A stretch of 34,608 nt of DNA from Acidobacteria bacterium RIFCSPLOWO2_02_FULL_61_28. GTDB taxonomy: Bacteria; Acidobacteriota; Terriglobia; 2-12-FULL-54-10. Every line of letters starts with the position of its first letter. Position 1 is the stretch's first letter. The notes under the pieces were generated by a model, which searched no databases, was not told where the DNA came from, and worked only from the letters and a program-made list of their open reading frames with translations. Location: assembly GCA_001767035.1 (NCBI GenBank), contig MEKR01000007.1, forward strand, positions 1,351 to 35,958, written 5' to 3'. This document shows positions 9,771 to 17,285 of this stretch, one piece after another. Made by a program: the position numbers and the translations under genes.

Positions 9771-10035
9771 GCTGCCTCCATTCCGCCAAATCGTCCAGAC
9801 GTTTCTCCGTTGCAAAGCCGGTACGGGTCTTTCGATCTGACTCGTCGCCTGGGACGGCGCCTGGGAGCTTGACTAACGAAGAACCCGGCGCCACGCACAT
9901 CCACTATACCCCCGAGTGCTCCGTCAGCATCGGCCGTCTCGTCAAATCAAGTCCTCACGGAGTACCTGCTCTGAAACCTCTCGGCCGCAAGGTCTCATCC
10001 ACTTAGAGGTGAAACACCCGCGTGGCGGTTGCCTG
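9771..10035. other. Intergenic stretch without recognised features
   Basis: No convincing gene, RNA or repeat was seen between the start of the secreted protein gene and the recG-end copy. Any promoter of the minus-strand gene must lie here, but no box stands out. Confidence 0.6.
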
Positions 10036-10112
10036 CTATCCGACCGTAACAAGGCCATACCGCCGGTTCCAGCGTTCCTTGATGTTAGGTAAACAGATGA
10101 GCCAACGGTTGG
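10036..10112 (-). pseudogene. Diverged duplicate of the recG 3' end
   Basis: Bases 10036-10085 match the last 50 bases of recG (11073-11122) at 44 of 50 positions, and weaker similarity continues to about 10112. Read on the minus strand it encodes IKERWNRRYGLVTVG and a TAG stop, against IKESWNRRYGLVTVG in intact RecG. Of the six mismatches, five are synonymous third-position changes, so the copy diverged while still coding. One inserted base upstream of the Ile codon breaks the frame now; before it PLAHLF aligns with ELAHLV of RecG. Similarity stops at the stop codon on the outer side. The copy and intact recG flank the toxin-antitoxin pair in the same orientation. Confidence 0.85.
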
Positions 10113-10140
10113 CTCGGAGGTGCCGGCGGGTACAGCCCCA

Positions 10141-10170
10141 TTGACAGCAGGGCCAGAAGGTTTGTATGAT
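10141..10170 (+). promoter_or_regulatory. Candidate promoter of the toxin-antitoxin operon
   Basis: TTGACA (10141-10146, perfect -35) and TATGAT (10165-10170, 5 of 6 to the -10 consensus) are 18 bases apart. Transcription would start near 10177, giving a leader of about 17 bases before the ATG at 10194. A second -10-like box, TAATAT at 10179-10184, could instead give an almost leaderless mRNA. Confidence 0.6.
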
Positions 10171-10192
10171 TACAAATGTAATATCCTGTAAT
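10169..10192 (+). promoter_or_regulatory. Palindromic operator candidate
   Basis: ATTACA-AA-TGTAAT (10169-10182) is a perfect inverted repeat. A third half-site TGTAAT lies at 10187-10192, exactly 10 bases after the second. The array covers the end of the -10 box, the expected transcription start and the base pairs just before the toxin ATG. This is the usual place for autorepression by an antitoxin; binding by the UPF0175 protein is inferred. Confidence 0.55.
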
Positions 10193-10193
10193 A

Positions 10194-10694
10194 ATGATCG
10201 TCTTTGACGCATCTACGCTGATCTTGCTGGCGAAGGCCGAACTGCTCGAGAGGTTTCTGCAAGACTTCCCGGGGCAGATCACGATACCGAAAGAAGTGGA
10301 GAGGGAATGCTGTGGGGCCACGAAGTCGCTGGACGCTCTGCTGATTCGGAAGGCCATAAACGAAAAGCGCATCCGCGTGAACGAGTTGAAGAACAGAAAG
10401 TTGCGGGACCGGATCGAAGACGATTTTCCGGTTGGGACGGGTGAAGCGGAAGCGATTGCTCTGGCGCTTTCCCTGAACGCCGATTTGGTAGCAATAGATG
10501 ACAAGCATGGCATCAACGCTTGCAAGCTGCTCGGAATTTCCTTTACAACCGCAATCAACATCTTGCTCAGAATGCACGAAAAGGGGCTGATCGAAAAGGA
10601 GGAAGCGTTGTTCAATCTTGAAGCGCTGGAAAGACACGGGCGCTACAAAGCGGAAATCGTAAAAGATGCGCGTGGGAAGCTGGAGGTAAGGTAA
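10194..10694 (+). CDS. PIN-domain toxin, DUF3368/VapC-like ribonuclease
   Basis: Predicted Mg-dependent endoribonuclease toxin (166 residues). It opens with the PIN signature MIVFDASTLILLAKAELL, whose Asp5 is the first metal ligand. Further acidic residues are in GTGEAEAIALAL (about 82-93) and LVAIDDKHGINACKLLG (about 98-114), as in the DUF3368 branch of PIN proteins. The ATG at 10194 is the only sensible start; no Shine-Dalgarno sequence precedes it. It is followed without any gap by the UPF0175 gene, with which it forms a toxin-antitoxin operon. The toxin comes first, the reverse of most vapBC loci. The sequence is less GC-rich than its neighbours, fitting acquisition by transfer. Confidence 0.88.
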   Translation: MIVFDASTLILLAKAELLERFLQDFPGQITIPKEVERECCGATKSLDALLIRKAINEKRIRVNELKNRKLRDRIEDDFPVGTGEAEAIALALSLNADLVAIDDKHGINACKLLGISFTTAINILLRMHEKGLIEKEEALFNLEALERHGRYKAEIVKDARGKLEVR

Positions 10695-10991
10695 ATGACC
10701 AAAACCATGAGCATACGGATGGACAAAGAGAATTACGAATTTCTGAGTGATCTCTCCAAGGGAGAGAAAGGGGACCTTTCGAAGGCGGTGCGGGACCTGG
10801 TGCATCGAGGCCGGCTCATGCTGGCAGTGGAGAGATATAAGAAAGGGGAGGCCTCTCTGGGAAAGGCCGCAAAGCTGGCCGGGGTTTCCATCGGACAGAT
10901 GATAACAATCCTTGGAGAGTACGGGATCCAGAGCAACCTGGAAAAGGAAGACTATCGCAGAGGGCTAGAAAATATCCGCAGGATGTGGTAG
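10695..10991 (+). CDS. UPF0175 family antitoxin
   Basis: Likely antitoxin and autorepressor of the PIN toxin (98 residues). The N-terminal MTKTMSIRMDKENYEFLSDLS resembles a ribbon-helix-helix segment. The middle, VERYKKGEASLGKAAKLAGVSIGQMITIL, is the helix-turn-helix-like signature of UPF0175. The C-terminal tail (GLENIRRMW) could contact the toxin. The ATG directly follows the toxin TAA stop, with GGAGG upstream inside the toxin gene, so translational coupling is likely. UPF0175 proteins are regularly paired with DUF3368 PIN proteins, which supports both calls. The gene ends 81 bases from the recG stop, convergent with it. Confidence 0.85.
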   Translation: MTKTMSIRMDKENYEFLSDLSKGEKGDLSKAVRDLVHRGRLMLAVERYKKGEASLGKAAKLAGVSIGQMITILGEYGIQSNLEKEDYRRGLENIRRMW

Positions 10992-11072
10992 CAAATCCAT
11001 CGAGACGGGGTCCGGGCGTTATTCGCGTGGAATGGATTCGCTAGGCCGGGCTGGACACAAACTGGGCACGGG

Positions 11073-13319
11073 CTAGCCGACCGTCACCAGGCCGTAGCGC
11101 CGGTTCCAGCTTTCCTTGATGTAACTGACCAAATGGGCGAGTTCCCGGCGGTCGCCCTGCTCGACGAAATCCATGGCGAGGCGGCGAGCCTTTTCCAGAA
11201 TTTCCCGGTCGCGCAGCAAGTTCGCCACGCGCAGCGCCGGGAGTCCGGACTGGCGCGTGCCCATGAACTCGCCCGGACCGCGCAGGCGCAGGTCGAGTTC
11301 CGCGATCTCAAAGCCGTTGTGCGTGCGTTCCAGAGTCGAAAGGCGCTGCCGGGCCGCCTCGGTTTGTTGTCGCGAGGTCAGCAGCAGGCAATGGGATTGG
11401 CGGCGGCCCCGGCCGACACGCCCGCGCAACTGGTGAAGCTGCGCCAGCCCGAACCGCTCCGCTTGCTGGACCACCATCACGGTGGCGTTCGGCATGTCCA
11501 CCCCGACTTCAATCACCGTCGTCCCGACCAGGATCGAAATCGCTCCGGATTGAAACGCCCCCATCGTTTTTTCTTTATCTTCCGTAGGCATCCGCCCGTG
11601 CAGGAGGCCGACCCGGAATTCCGGAAATACCTCTTTGGAAAGAAACTCAAACATCTTCAGCGCGGACTTCAACTCCCCGCTTCCGGCGCGGGGCGTTGGC
11701 TTGGTTTCCTCCCCTTCCAACGAAGAACCGTCTTCGATGACGGGGCAGACGATGAACGCTTGCGCGCCGGAGGCAACCTGCGAACGCACGAATTTGTAAG
11801 CCTGGGAGGAGGCCTCTTCGGGGAGTTGGCGCGTCAGAACCGGCCGGCGGCCCGCAGGCAGCTCGTCTATCACGGAAACGTCCAGGTCCCCGTAGATCGT
11901 CAGCGCCAGGGTGCGGGGGATGGGCGTGGCCGTCATGACCAGCGTATCGGGGGGCAGCCCTGCCTGCCCTGTTCCCGCACCGCGAGACGAAGAGGACTGG
12001 GATTTTTGCATCAGGCGCAGCCGCTGCATCACGCCGAAGCGATGCTGCTCATCAATGACGACCAGCCCCAAGGCTTTGAACTCGACATCCCCTTCGACCA
12101 GGGCATGGGTGCCGACGGCGATCTGCGCCGCGCCTTCCCGCAACAGCTTCTTGACCGCTTTCTTTTCGCGGGGAGTGGCGCTGCCGCTCAACAGAACCGG
12201 CGTGTAGCCGGAACGCGCGAGAAAGTGCCGGAAACAGAGGAAGTGCTGCGCCGCAAGGATTTCCGTCGGAGCCATCATCGCAACCTGAAAGCCGTTCTCG
12301 ATGGCGATGACGGCGGCTTGCAGCGCCACAATCGTCTTGCCGCTGCCGACGTCGCCCTGGAGCAGGCGATGCATCGGTCGGGGAGCGCGCATGTCCTCCA
12401 CAATTTCACCGAGCGCGCGTTTCTGCGCCGCCGTGGGATGGAAGGGAAGGATTCGCTTCAGGCATTCGCGGATATGCGCATCGGCGCGGAAGGCGATGCC
12501 GGGGCGTTCGCGGGCGCGCTTCCGCTTGAGCGCCAGCCCAGTTTCGAGCAAAAAAAACTCTTCAAAGATCAGGCGAACCTGGGCGGGACTACGAAACGAA
12601 TCCAACTCCGTCAAGCGAGATCCGGGGGCGGGGAAGTGTGCGTTGCGGATCGCTTCCCAGCGGGGGAGGAGTCCGAGCGGCCCGGTTACAGACGGAGGTA
12701 AAGGGTCTTCCACGCCGGCCAGAGACTCCAGCGCAGTATGAATCACCCGGCGAAAGAAGCGCGAGGTCAAGCGGCCTTTGCCCATTGCCTCATAGATCGG
12801 GACGATGCGCCCGACTTCGAGCGAGTGCCCGGCCGCTGTGATCCCGCCTGCGGTTAGCTTGTCCCGAGCGCTGTCGAGGGGCGGAGTCAGGCCACCGTCG
12901 AGTTCCGGGAGAATCTCATACTGCGGCTGGAGCATCACCAGCCCGGCCTCGTACGGGTCCGTTTCCACTTTGCCGTGGAGGGCGAGGTATTGGCCGGGCT
13001 TGATGATGCGTTCGAGGTAGGCGGCATGGAACCACTTGCAGCGCAGGTAGGAGCCGCGCTCGCCGACATCGGCGCAGAAAATGCTTACAGAACCCCGGCG
13101 AACCGGCAGCATTCCCGCCGAGCGGACCTTGGCAATCACTGTGGCCATTTCTCCCGCGCGCACCTCGGAGGGGCCGCGCAGCCGCGTGCGGTCTTCGTAG
13201 CGGAAGGGCAGGTAATACAGCAAGTCCTCCACGGTTGCGATCCCCTTGTTGTGGAGGATTGCGGCTCGTTGTTCTCCCACGCCTTTGACGAATTGTACGG
13301 CGGTGCCGAGCGTAATCAT
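11073..13319 (-). CDS. recG: ATP-dependent DNA helicase RecG
   Basis: Superfamily 2 helicase that remodels stalled replication forks and branch-migrates Holliday junctions. The 748 residues include the wedge/OB domain (about 50-140), Walker A GDVGSGKT at 322-329, DEQH at 423-426, motif III TATPIPRT at 463-470, and the C-terminal helicase lobe with LLHGRMPTEDKE, GTTVIEVGVDMPNA, QLRGRVGRG and ELDLRLRGPGEFMGTRQSG. A short Ser/Gly-rich insertion (about 438-456) lies between DEQH and motif III. The ATG at 13319 gives the typical N-terminus LGTAVQFVKGVGEQRA. Its last 50 bases are duplicated in diverged form at 10036-10085. The gene itself looks intact. Confidence 0.97.
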   Translation of the reverse strand: MITLGTAVQFVKGVGEQRAAILHNKGIATVEDLLYYLPFRYEDRTRLRGPSEVRAGEMATVIAKVRSAGMLPVRRGSVSIFCADVGERGSYLRCKWFHAAYLERIIKPGQYLALHGKVETDPYEAGLVMLQPQYEILPELDGGLTPPLDSARDKLTAGGITAAGHSLEVGRIVPIYEAMGKGRLTSRFFRRVIHTALESLAGVEDPLPPSVTGPLGLLPRWEAIRNAHFPAPGSRLTELDSFRSPAQVRLIFEEFFLLETGLALKRKRARERPGIAFRADAHIRECLKRILPFHPTAAQKRALGEIVEDMRAPRPMHRLLQGDVGSGKTIVALQAAVIAIENGFQVAMMAPTEILAAQHFLCFRHFLARSGYTPVLLSGSATPREKKAVKKLLREGAAQIAVGTHALVEGDVEFKALGLVVIDEQHRFGVMQRLRLMQKSQSSSSRGAGTGQAGLPPDTLVMTATPIPRTLALTIYGDLDVSVIDELPAGRRPVLTRQLPEEASSQAYKFVRSQVASGAQAFIVCPVIEDGSSLEGEETKPTPRAGSGELKSALKMFEFLSKEVFPEFRVGLLHGRMPTEDKEKTMGAFQSGAISILVGTTVIEVGVDMPNATVMVVQQAERFGLAQLHQLRGRVGRGRRQSHCLLLTSRQQTEAARQRLSTLERTHNGFEIAELDLRLRGPGEFMGTRQSGLPALRVANLLRDREILEKARRLAMDFVEQGDRRELAHLVSYIKESWNRRYGLVTVG

Positions 13320-13412
13320 CGGGCGGAATGGCAGGGCAACCAGAGTTCGCTAAGGCAGCAGCATAGCAGGTTTGCGGAGCCAGCGGGCATTGTCCGCAAG
13401 CGATAGCCTTCG

Positions 13413-13421
13413 TGGTAGAAT
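13413..13421 (+). promoter_or_regulatory. Extended -10 promoter directly before the Cys-rich gene
   Basis: TGGTAGAAT is an extended -10 element whose last base is only six bases before the ATG at 13428. Transcription would begin at or next to the start codon, giving a leaderless mRNA. No Shine-Dalgarno sequence is present. Confidence 0.55.
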
Positions 13422-13427
13422 CCTCCC

Positions 13428-13736
13428 ATGCCGAATGTCGCCTTTTCCTGCTTTCAGTGCGGGCACTCGATCCAGTTGATCACCGCGCAGAAGGTCTTGA
13501 AGAATGAAACCTGCCCCCAGTGCAACACGGACCTGCACTGCTGCCGGAACTGCCGGCTCTTCGATCCCTCGGTCCACAATGAGTGCCGGGAGACACAGGC
13601 CGAGTGGGTGCGCTACAAGGACAAGGCCAACTACTGTGATTATTTTGAGGCCGCCACCCGCGTGGACCTGGTGCGCAAGTCGGGCGCTTCCGCCGACGAT
13701 GCGCGAAAGAAGTGGGACTCGCTCTTCAAAAAGTGA
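13428..13736 (+). CDS. Cysteine-rich, probably zinc-binding small protein
   Basis: Unknown function, 102 residues, likely cytosolic. Nine cysteines fall in two groups. CFQC (8-11) with CPQC (29-32) looks like a zinc ribbon. A second set is Cys38, Cys39, Cys42, Cys53 and Cys70 in CCRNC-x10-C-x16-C. The segment CRLFDPSVHNECRETQAEWV...ANYCDYF has the look of a conserved domain that I recall in uncharacterised bacterial proteins, but I cannot name it. The C-terminus is charged and helical (DDARKKWDSLFKK). The start is supported by a -10 element six bases upstream. It is a single gene, divergent from recG and convergent with the receiver-protein gene. Confidence 0.82.
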   Translation: MPNVAFSCFQCGHSIQLITAQKVLKNETCPQCNTDLHCCRNCRLFDPSVHNECRETQAEWVRYKDKANYCDYFEAATRVDLVRKSGASADDARKKWDSLFKK

Positions 13737-13800
13737 GGGAACCGCGAACGGCTGGTCTGTGCGCACGGGAGCGGGATGAACTCCGGGGCGGCTGCGGAAA

Positions 13801-15114
13801 TCACTTTTCTTTCGCGAATTTCAGCCCCGTAGCCTGCGCAATCCGGTCCATGATCTGCGGCATCATCTCTTCCACTGTCTCGCGAACAACCTGCTCGATG
13901 GTGGAGTAGTCGAGCGGCGCGATTTTAGGAACCAGCATTGCGATGGTGTCGGAGAAGGGTGCACTGGGCGCTTGTGTGGGCGGAGCCGGAACCGCTTTTT
14001 CCACCGCCGCCTCGGGAGTCAATCGCTCCGATTCCTGGATCGAGTGTTCTTCGGGAATAGGTCCCGGAGTGACCGGCAGGACCGTAACGGCAGGGGGTTC
14101 CGTTGTTGGCGGAACCTCCGGGACCGGTCCCGGCCGCCCAACAGCGGTGAACGCTGCCGGAAACGGTACAGCGCCTTCCTCCTCTTGCACCATACTCACC
14201 AGGCCCTGCCAATCCGGGGGCGGCGGTTCAAACAGTTTCTTGTCTTCTTCGGTTACCTCGACGGATTGCGCGGTCCAGGGAGACGGCGCCGGAGATAACT
14301 CCTGAACCGGGAGTGTTGCAGGGAGCATCTCGGGCTCGGCGGATGGTTCCGGTTCGGGCAGGCTCACGGCAGCCGGGAGTTCGGGTTCCAGGTAACTTTC
14401 CGGCGCAGCGAGCAGTGGCTCGGTCTCGGTTTTCTCCGGTTCCGTATCCGGCGTGACAGGCTGCCACGGGACTTCACCCAATTGCTCCAGAGGAACTGCT
14501 TCCACCGCAGGCGTTTCGACTGGAGTCAATTCAGCCGCCATGCCAGGCTGATCTGCCGGGGCGACGGAAGGTTCGAGCAAGTCCCCCATCATGCTGACGG
14601 GCTGTTGGCGCATCTCTTCGGGAATTTCCAGTTCGGCTGAGGTGATGAAGCTCCTAAAAGCAGGCATCTCTGCCCCCGATTTCGATGCTTCGACGACGAC
14701 CGGCTCCGGAGCTGCGGGTTCCGGCGGGGGCGGAGGAACGCGCTTCTTGACCGCGGCCAGCAGTTTTTGGACTGTGGCGACCAGATCGGACGATTCCAGG
14801 GGTTTGGTGATCACCCCGTCAGCATGGACCCGCTCTCCCTCCATGGGATCATAGGGCTCCATCGCCCCCACGATCAGCACGACGGGAATCGAGCTCAGCT
14901 TGGGATCGGACTTAATGAACTGGCAAACCTCATAGCCGGTTTTCCCCGGCATAAAAACGTCCGCTACGATGAGGTCCGGGATAGAGTCTTTCAGCGTCTT
15001 GATGGCGGCCTGCCCATTGCTGACCGTGGCCACTTCGTGCCCTTCCGCAGTCAGAATCTTGGCTCCCATTCGCTGGGCGTGCCCGCTGTCGTCGGCTAAC
15101 AGTATTTTGGCCAC
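13801..15114 (-). CDS. Receiver-domain response regulator with long Pro/Glu-rich tail
   Basis: Probable signalling protein without a DNA-binding output domain (437 residues). Residues 1-119 form a CheY-like receiver: acidic pair Asp8/Asp9, phospho-acceptor Asp52 in VADVFMPG, and Lys104 in TKPL. The Ser/Thr switch residue expected near position 82 is Val, in LIVGAMEPYDP. A low-complexity Pro/Glu/Ala linker runs from about 125 to 385. It ends in a conserved-looking helical segment, DYSTIEQVVRETVEEMMPQIMDRIAQATGLKFA. Proteins of this layout occur in Acidobacteriota and Myxococcota, some linked to polarity and motility; a role here is inference. The start is GTG with AGGAA just upstream. It follows bamD by 244 bases on the same strand, with no kinase gene nearby. 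Confidence 0.85.
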   Translation of the reverse strand: MAKILLADDSGHAQRMGAKILTAEGHEVATVSNGQAAIKTLKDSIPDLIVADVFMPGKTGYEVCQFIKSDPKLSSIPVVLIVGAMEPYDPMEGERVHADGVITKPLESSDLVATVQKLLAAVKKRVPPPPPEPAAPEPVVVEASKSGAEMPAFRSFITSAELEIPEEMRQQPVSMMGDLLEPSVAPADQPGMAAELTPVETPAVEAVPLEQLGEVPWQPVTPDTEPEKTETEPLLAAPESYLEPELPAAVSLPEPEPSAEPEMLPATLPVQELSPAPSPWTAQSVEVTEEDKKLFEPPPPDWQGLVSMVQEEEGAVPFPAAFTAVGRPGPVPEVPPTTEPPAVTVLPVTPGPIPEEHSIQESERLTPEAAVEKAVPAPPTQAPSAPFSDTIAMLVPKIAPLDYSTIEQVVRETVEEMMPQIMDRIAQATGLKFAKEK

Positions 15115-15259
15115 GGCAATTCCTATTCCTTCTATGGACGTGATGCTCTCTGTTTACCACCGGCGTTGGGGGAAGTCAATAGAAGTCCGCCGCCCGTTCG
15201 CAAGGTGTTCCATTCAGCGAACCTGTGCTGACAGCCATGCTCGCGGTCCCAACGGAAAC

Positions 15260-15284
15260 GGAAAAATGGAAAACAGATTTTTCC
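15260..15284. other. AT-rich inverted repeat between bamD and the receiver gene
   Basis: GGAAAAAT and ATTTTTCC form a perfect 8-bp stem with a 9-base loop in the 244-base gap. It could be a weak terminator after bamD or a regulatory site for the receiver gene. No U-tract beyond the stem was seen. The remainder of the gap shows nothing else. Confidence 0.3.
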
Positions 15285-15358
15285 ACGAAACGGTCGGGCC
15301 GTATTTCCTGGGTTCGAATGGGGAGCCAACTTCCGCAGAATAGGGATCGCTCGATCTG

Positions 15359-16453
15359 CTACTGCGGCGGAGAGCCGGAGGAACGCGGATCGGCGGAGGC
15401 AGGCGTGGTTACGGGGTCAAAGACGAGAGTTTGCGTGGAACCGGTACCGGGCGACGCCGACCCAGAAGCAGGTGCGCCCGCCAGCACTCCCGCTTGCGCC
15501 GGTCCCTGCGCAGTCATGGTGGGCAGGCCGACTTTCCCTTGGGCCGCAGCGACATTCGGTCGCCGGTGGAACGCCCCTCTTACTTTGTCGAGTACTCCGG
15601 GCCGCTGGCCGTGGGTATTTTCATAGGTCATGCGCGCAACGGCGACGGGATCGGGACTGGGGATGGGCGCTCCCAAGGCGGTAAGCCGCTTCTTGGCTTC
15701 CTCCGCGTGCTCGCTCAGCGGATAGTCCTGGACAATCCGCGCGTAATACGGAGCGGCCTCGCCGGCGGTCTTTTCGCCCGTCCGTTCCAGGGACCGGCCC
15801 ATCAGGAACAGACTCGTATCCGCCTGACTGAAATTCGGGTAGCGTTCCGTGAGTTCCTTCAGGCGCGGCTGCGCGGCGCCGTCTGCCCCTTGAATGAAGT
15901 AAAATCGGCCCACTTCAAACAGGCCGTCGGCCAAAACCTCCTGGACCTCTCGCAATCGTTGGAGAGCCAGGGGAGCGAAGGGAGTATCCGGATAATTGAG
16001 AAACAATTTCTGGAATTCCTGCTCCGCCCGGCGAGCATGAGTGGGATCCCGGTCCGGCTTTTCCATTTCCCGGTAGTGGATCATCGCCACGCGCATTTGC
16101 GCTTCGGCGGCTTCCGGCATGGTGGGGAAAAACGTGATGAAATCCCTGTATTCCGCCTCCGCTTGCAGCAGCCCGCTGGAGCCGCCCTCCCGATACCAGG
16201 AATCCGCGATCATGAGCTTGGACTTGGCGACATATTCGCTGTCCGGGTAGGTGTTGATCAGCGTTTGCAGGGTCAGGCGGGCGATCGTGTACCGGGAGTG
16301 CTCGAGGTCGCTCATGGCCCGGTCAAAGAGGTCCTGATCCGGCTGTTGGGAGTCACTGATGATGGGAGTCTCCAGGGGACGGCGGCGCAGCGTGCAGCCC
16401 TCCACGGCCACCAGGCTCAGGATCACCAGAACTGCCCACGTTGCTCTTCTCAA
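15359..16453 (-). CDS. bamD: Outer-membrane assembly lipoprotein BamD (TPR protein)
   Basis: Lipoprotein subunit of the BAM complex that inserts beta-barrels into the outer membrane. The start is a TTG with a perfect AGGAGG a few bases upstream. It gives MRRATWAVLVILSLVAVEGC, a lipoprotein signal with Cys20 as lipidation site. Glu at -2 is atypical. The BamD/YfiO-type TPR region follows: YTIARLTLQTLINTYPDSEYVAKSKLMIADSWYREG, then EFQKLFLNYPDTPFAPLALQRL, and a last TPR near YYARIVQDYPLSEHAEEAKKRL. The C-terminal 90 residues are a low-complexity Ala/Pro/Gly/Thr tail not found in standard BamD. With 364 residues it is longer than the E. coli protein (245). It lies 53 bases after rpe. The large barrels encoded in this window would be its natural clients. 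Confidence 0.88.
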   Translation of the reverse strand: MRRATWAVLVILSLVAVEGCTLRRRPLETPIISDSQQPDQDLFDRAMSDLEHSRYTIARLTLQTLINTYPDSEYVAKSKLMIADSWYREGGSSGLLQAEAEYRDFITFFPTMPEAAEAQMRVAMIHYREMEKPDRDPTHARRAEQEFQKLFLNYPDTPFAPLALQRLREVQEVLADGLFEVGRFYFIQGADGAAQPRLKELTERYPNFSQADTSLFLMGRSLERTGEKTAGEAAPYYARIVQDYPLSEHAEEAKKRLTALGAPIPSPDPVAVARMTYENTHGQRPGVLDKVRGAFHRRPNVAAAQGKVGLPTMTAQGPAQAGVLAGAPASGSASPGTGSTQTLVFDPVTTPASADPRSSGSPPQ

Positions 16454-16506
16454 GAAATCCTCCTGCTGTAAGACCCTCGGCTGCTTCGGTTCGCCCAGTT
16501 GGATCA

Positions 16507-17190
16507 TCAAATCCGGCTCAAGGTTGCTTCGTTGGCCAACCGGCGCATCTGCTCGACCGTCCGCCCGGGGTCGCTCGAATGGAAAACGCTCGAGCCGGCC
16601 ACGATCCAATCGGCGCCCGCCCGGACGGCCTCGGCGACATTGTCGGGCGTCAGTCCGCCGTCCACCTCGATCCGGAAATCCAACCCCCGCTCGCGGCGCG
16701 CCTGAGCCAGTTGCCGGACCTTATTCAGAGTATACGGGATAAAGCTCTGTCCGCCAAAGCCCGGATTGACGGTCATGATGAGGACGAAGTCCACCAGTTC
16801 GATCACCGTCGCCAGAGTTTCAATGGACGTGGCCGGATTCAACGCCACTCCCGCCTCCGCGCCGCCCGACTTGATCAGGTTCAAGGTGCGGTCGAGATGC
16901 GTTACCGCCTCCTGGTGCACCGAAACAAAATCAGCGCCCGCGCGGATGAACTCCCGGATGTAGCGGTCGGGGTTTTCGATCATCAAGTGCACGTCCAGCA
17001 AAAGGTCCGTGGCCTTCCGCAGCGAGCTGACCACCGGCGGCCCAATGGTGATGTTCGGGACGAAGTGCCCGTCCATCACGTCCACGTGGAGGACCTTCGC
17101 GCCGCCCGCCTTGACGGACTCCACCTCATCTGCCAGCCGCGCCATGTCCGCCGACAAAATGGACGGAAGAATCTCGATGATTCTCGCCAT
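16507..17190 (-). CDS. rpe: Ribulose-phosphate 3-epimerase
   Basis: Interconverts D-ribulose 5-phosphate and D-xylulose 5-phosphate in the pentose phosphate pathway; cytoplasmic TIM barrel using a divalent metal. The 227 residues are the usual length. Visible family elements are the N-terminal ILPSILSADMARL, HVDVMDGHFVPNITIGPP with His35 and Asp37, DVHLMIENPDRYI with His68, MTVNPGFGGQSFI (the mobile active-site loop) and EVDGGL with Asp177. Asp37 and Asp177 are the expected acid/base pair. ATG at 17190 is preferred to the longer frame from 17214, because the family begins right before the first strand. It lies between rsmB and bamD on the minus strand. Confidence 0.96.
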   Translation of the reverse strand: MARIIEILPSILSADMARLADEVESVKAGGAKVLHVDVMDGHFVPNITIGPPVVSSLRKATDLLLDVHLMIENPDRYIREFIRAGADFVSVHQEAVTHLDRTLNLIKSGGAEAGVALNPATSIETLATVIELVDFVLIMTVNPGFGGQSFIPYTLNKVRQLAQARRERGLDFRIEVDGGLTPDNVAEAVRAGADWIVAGSSVFHSSDPGRTVEQMRRLANEATLSRI

Positions 17191-17285
17191 GATCCAACAA
17201 TTCCTTCGCCCCACATTTTACCACAGCGGAGTCTGCGTCTGCCCTGCGCTGGACCAAAAGTAAGTAGCTCCGATGGTCCCCGGAT

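Noticed and set aside
10115-11072. Toxin-antitoxin island as a transposon or insertion sequence
   Set aside because: No transposase gene and no terminal inverted repeats flank it; the only flanking similarity is the recG 3' end.
11133-12701. A 522-codon plus-strand frame within recG
   Set aside because: Antisense of recG, whose helicase motifs are complete in the opposite strand.
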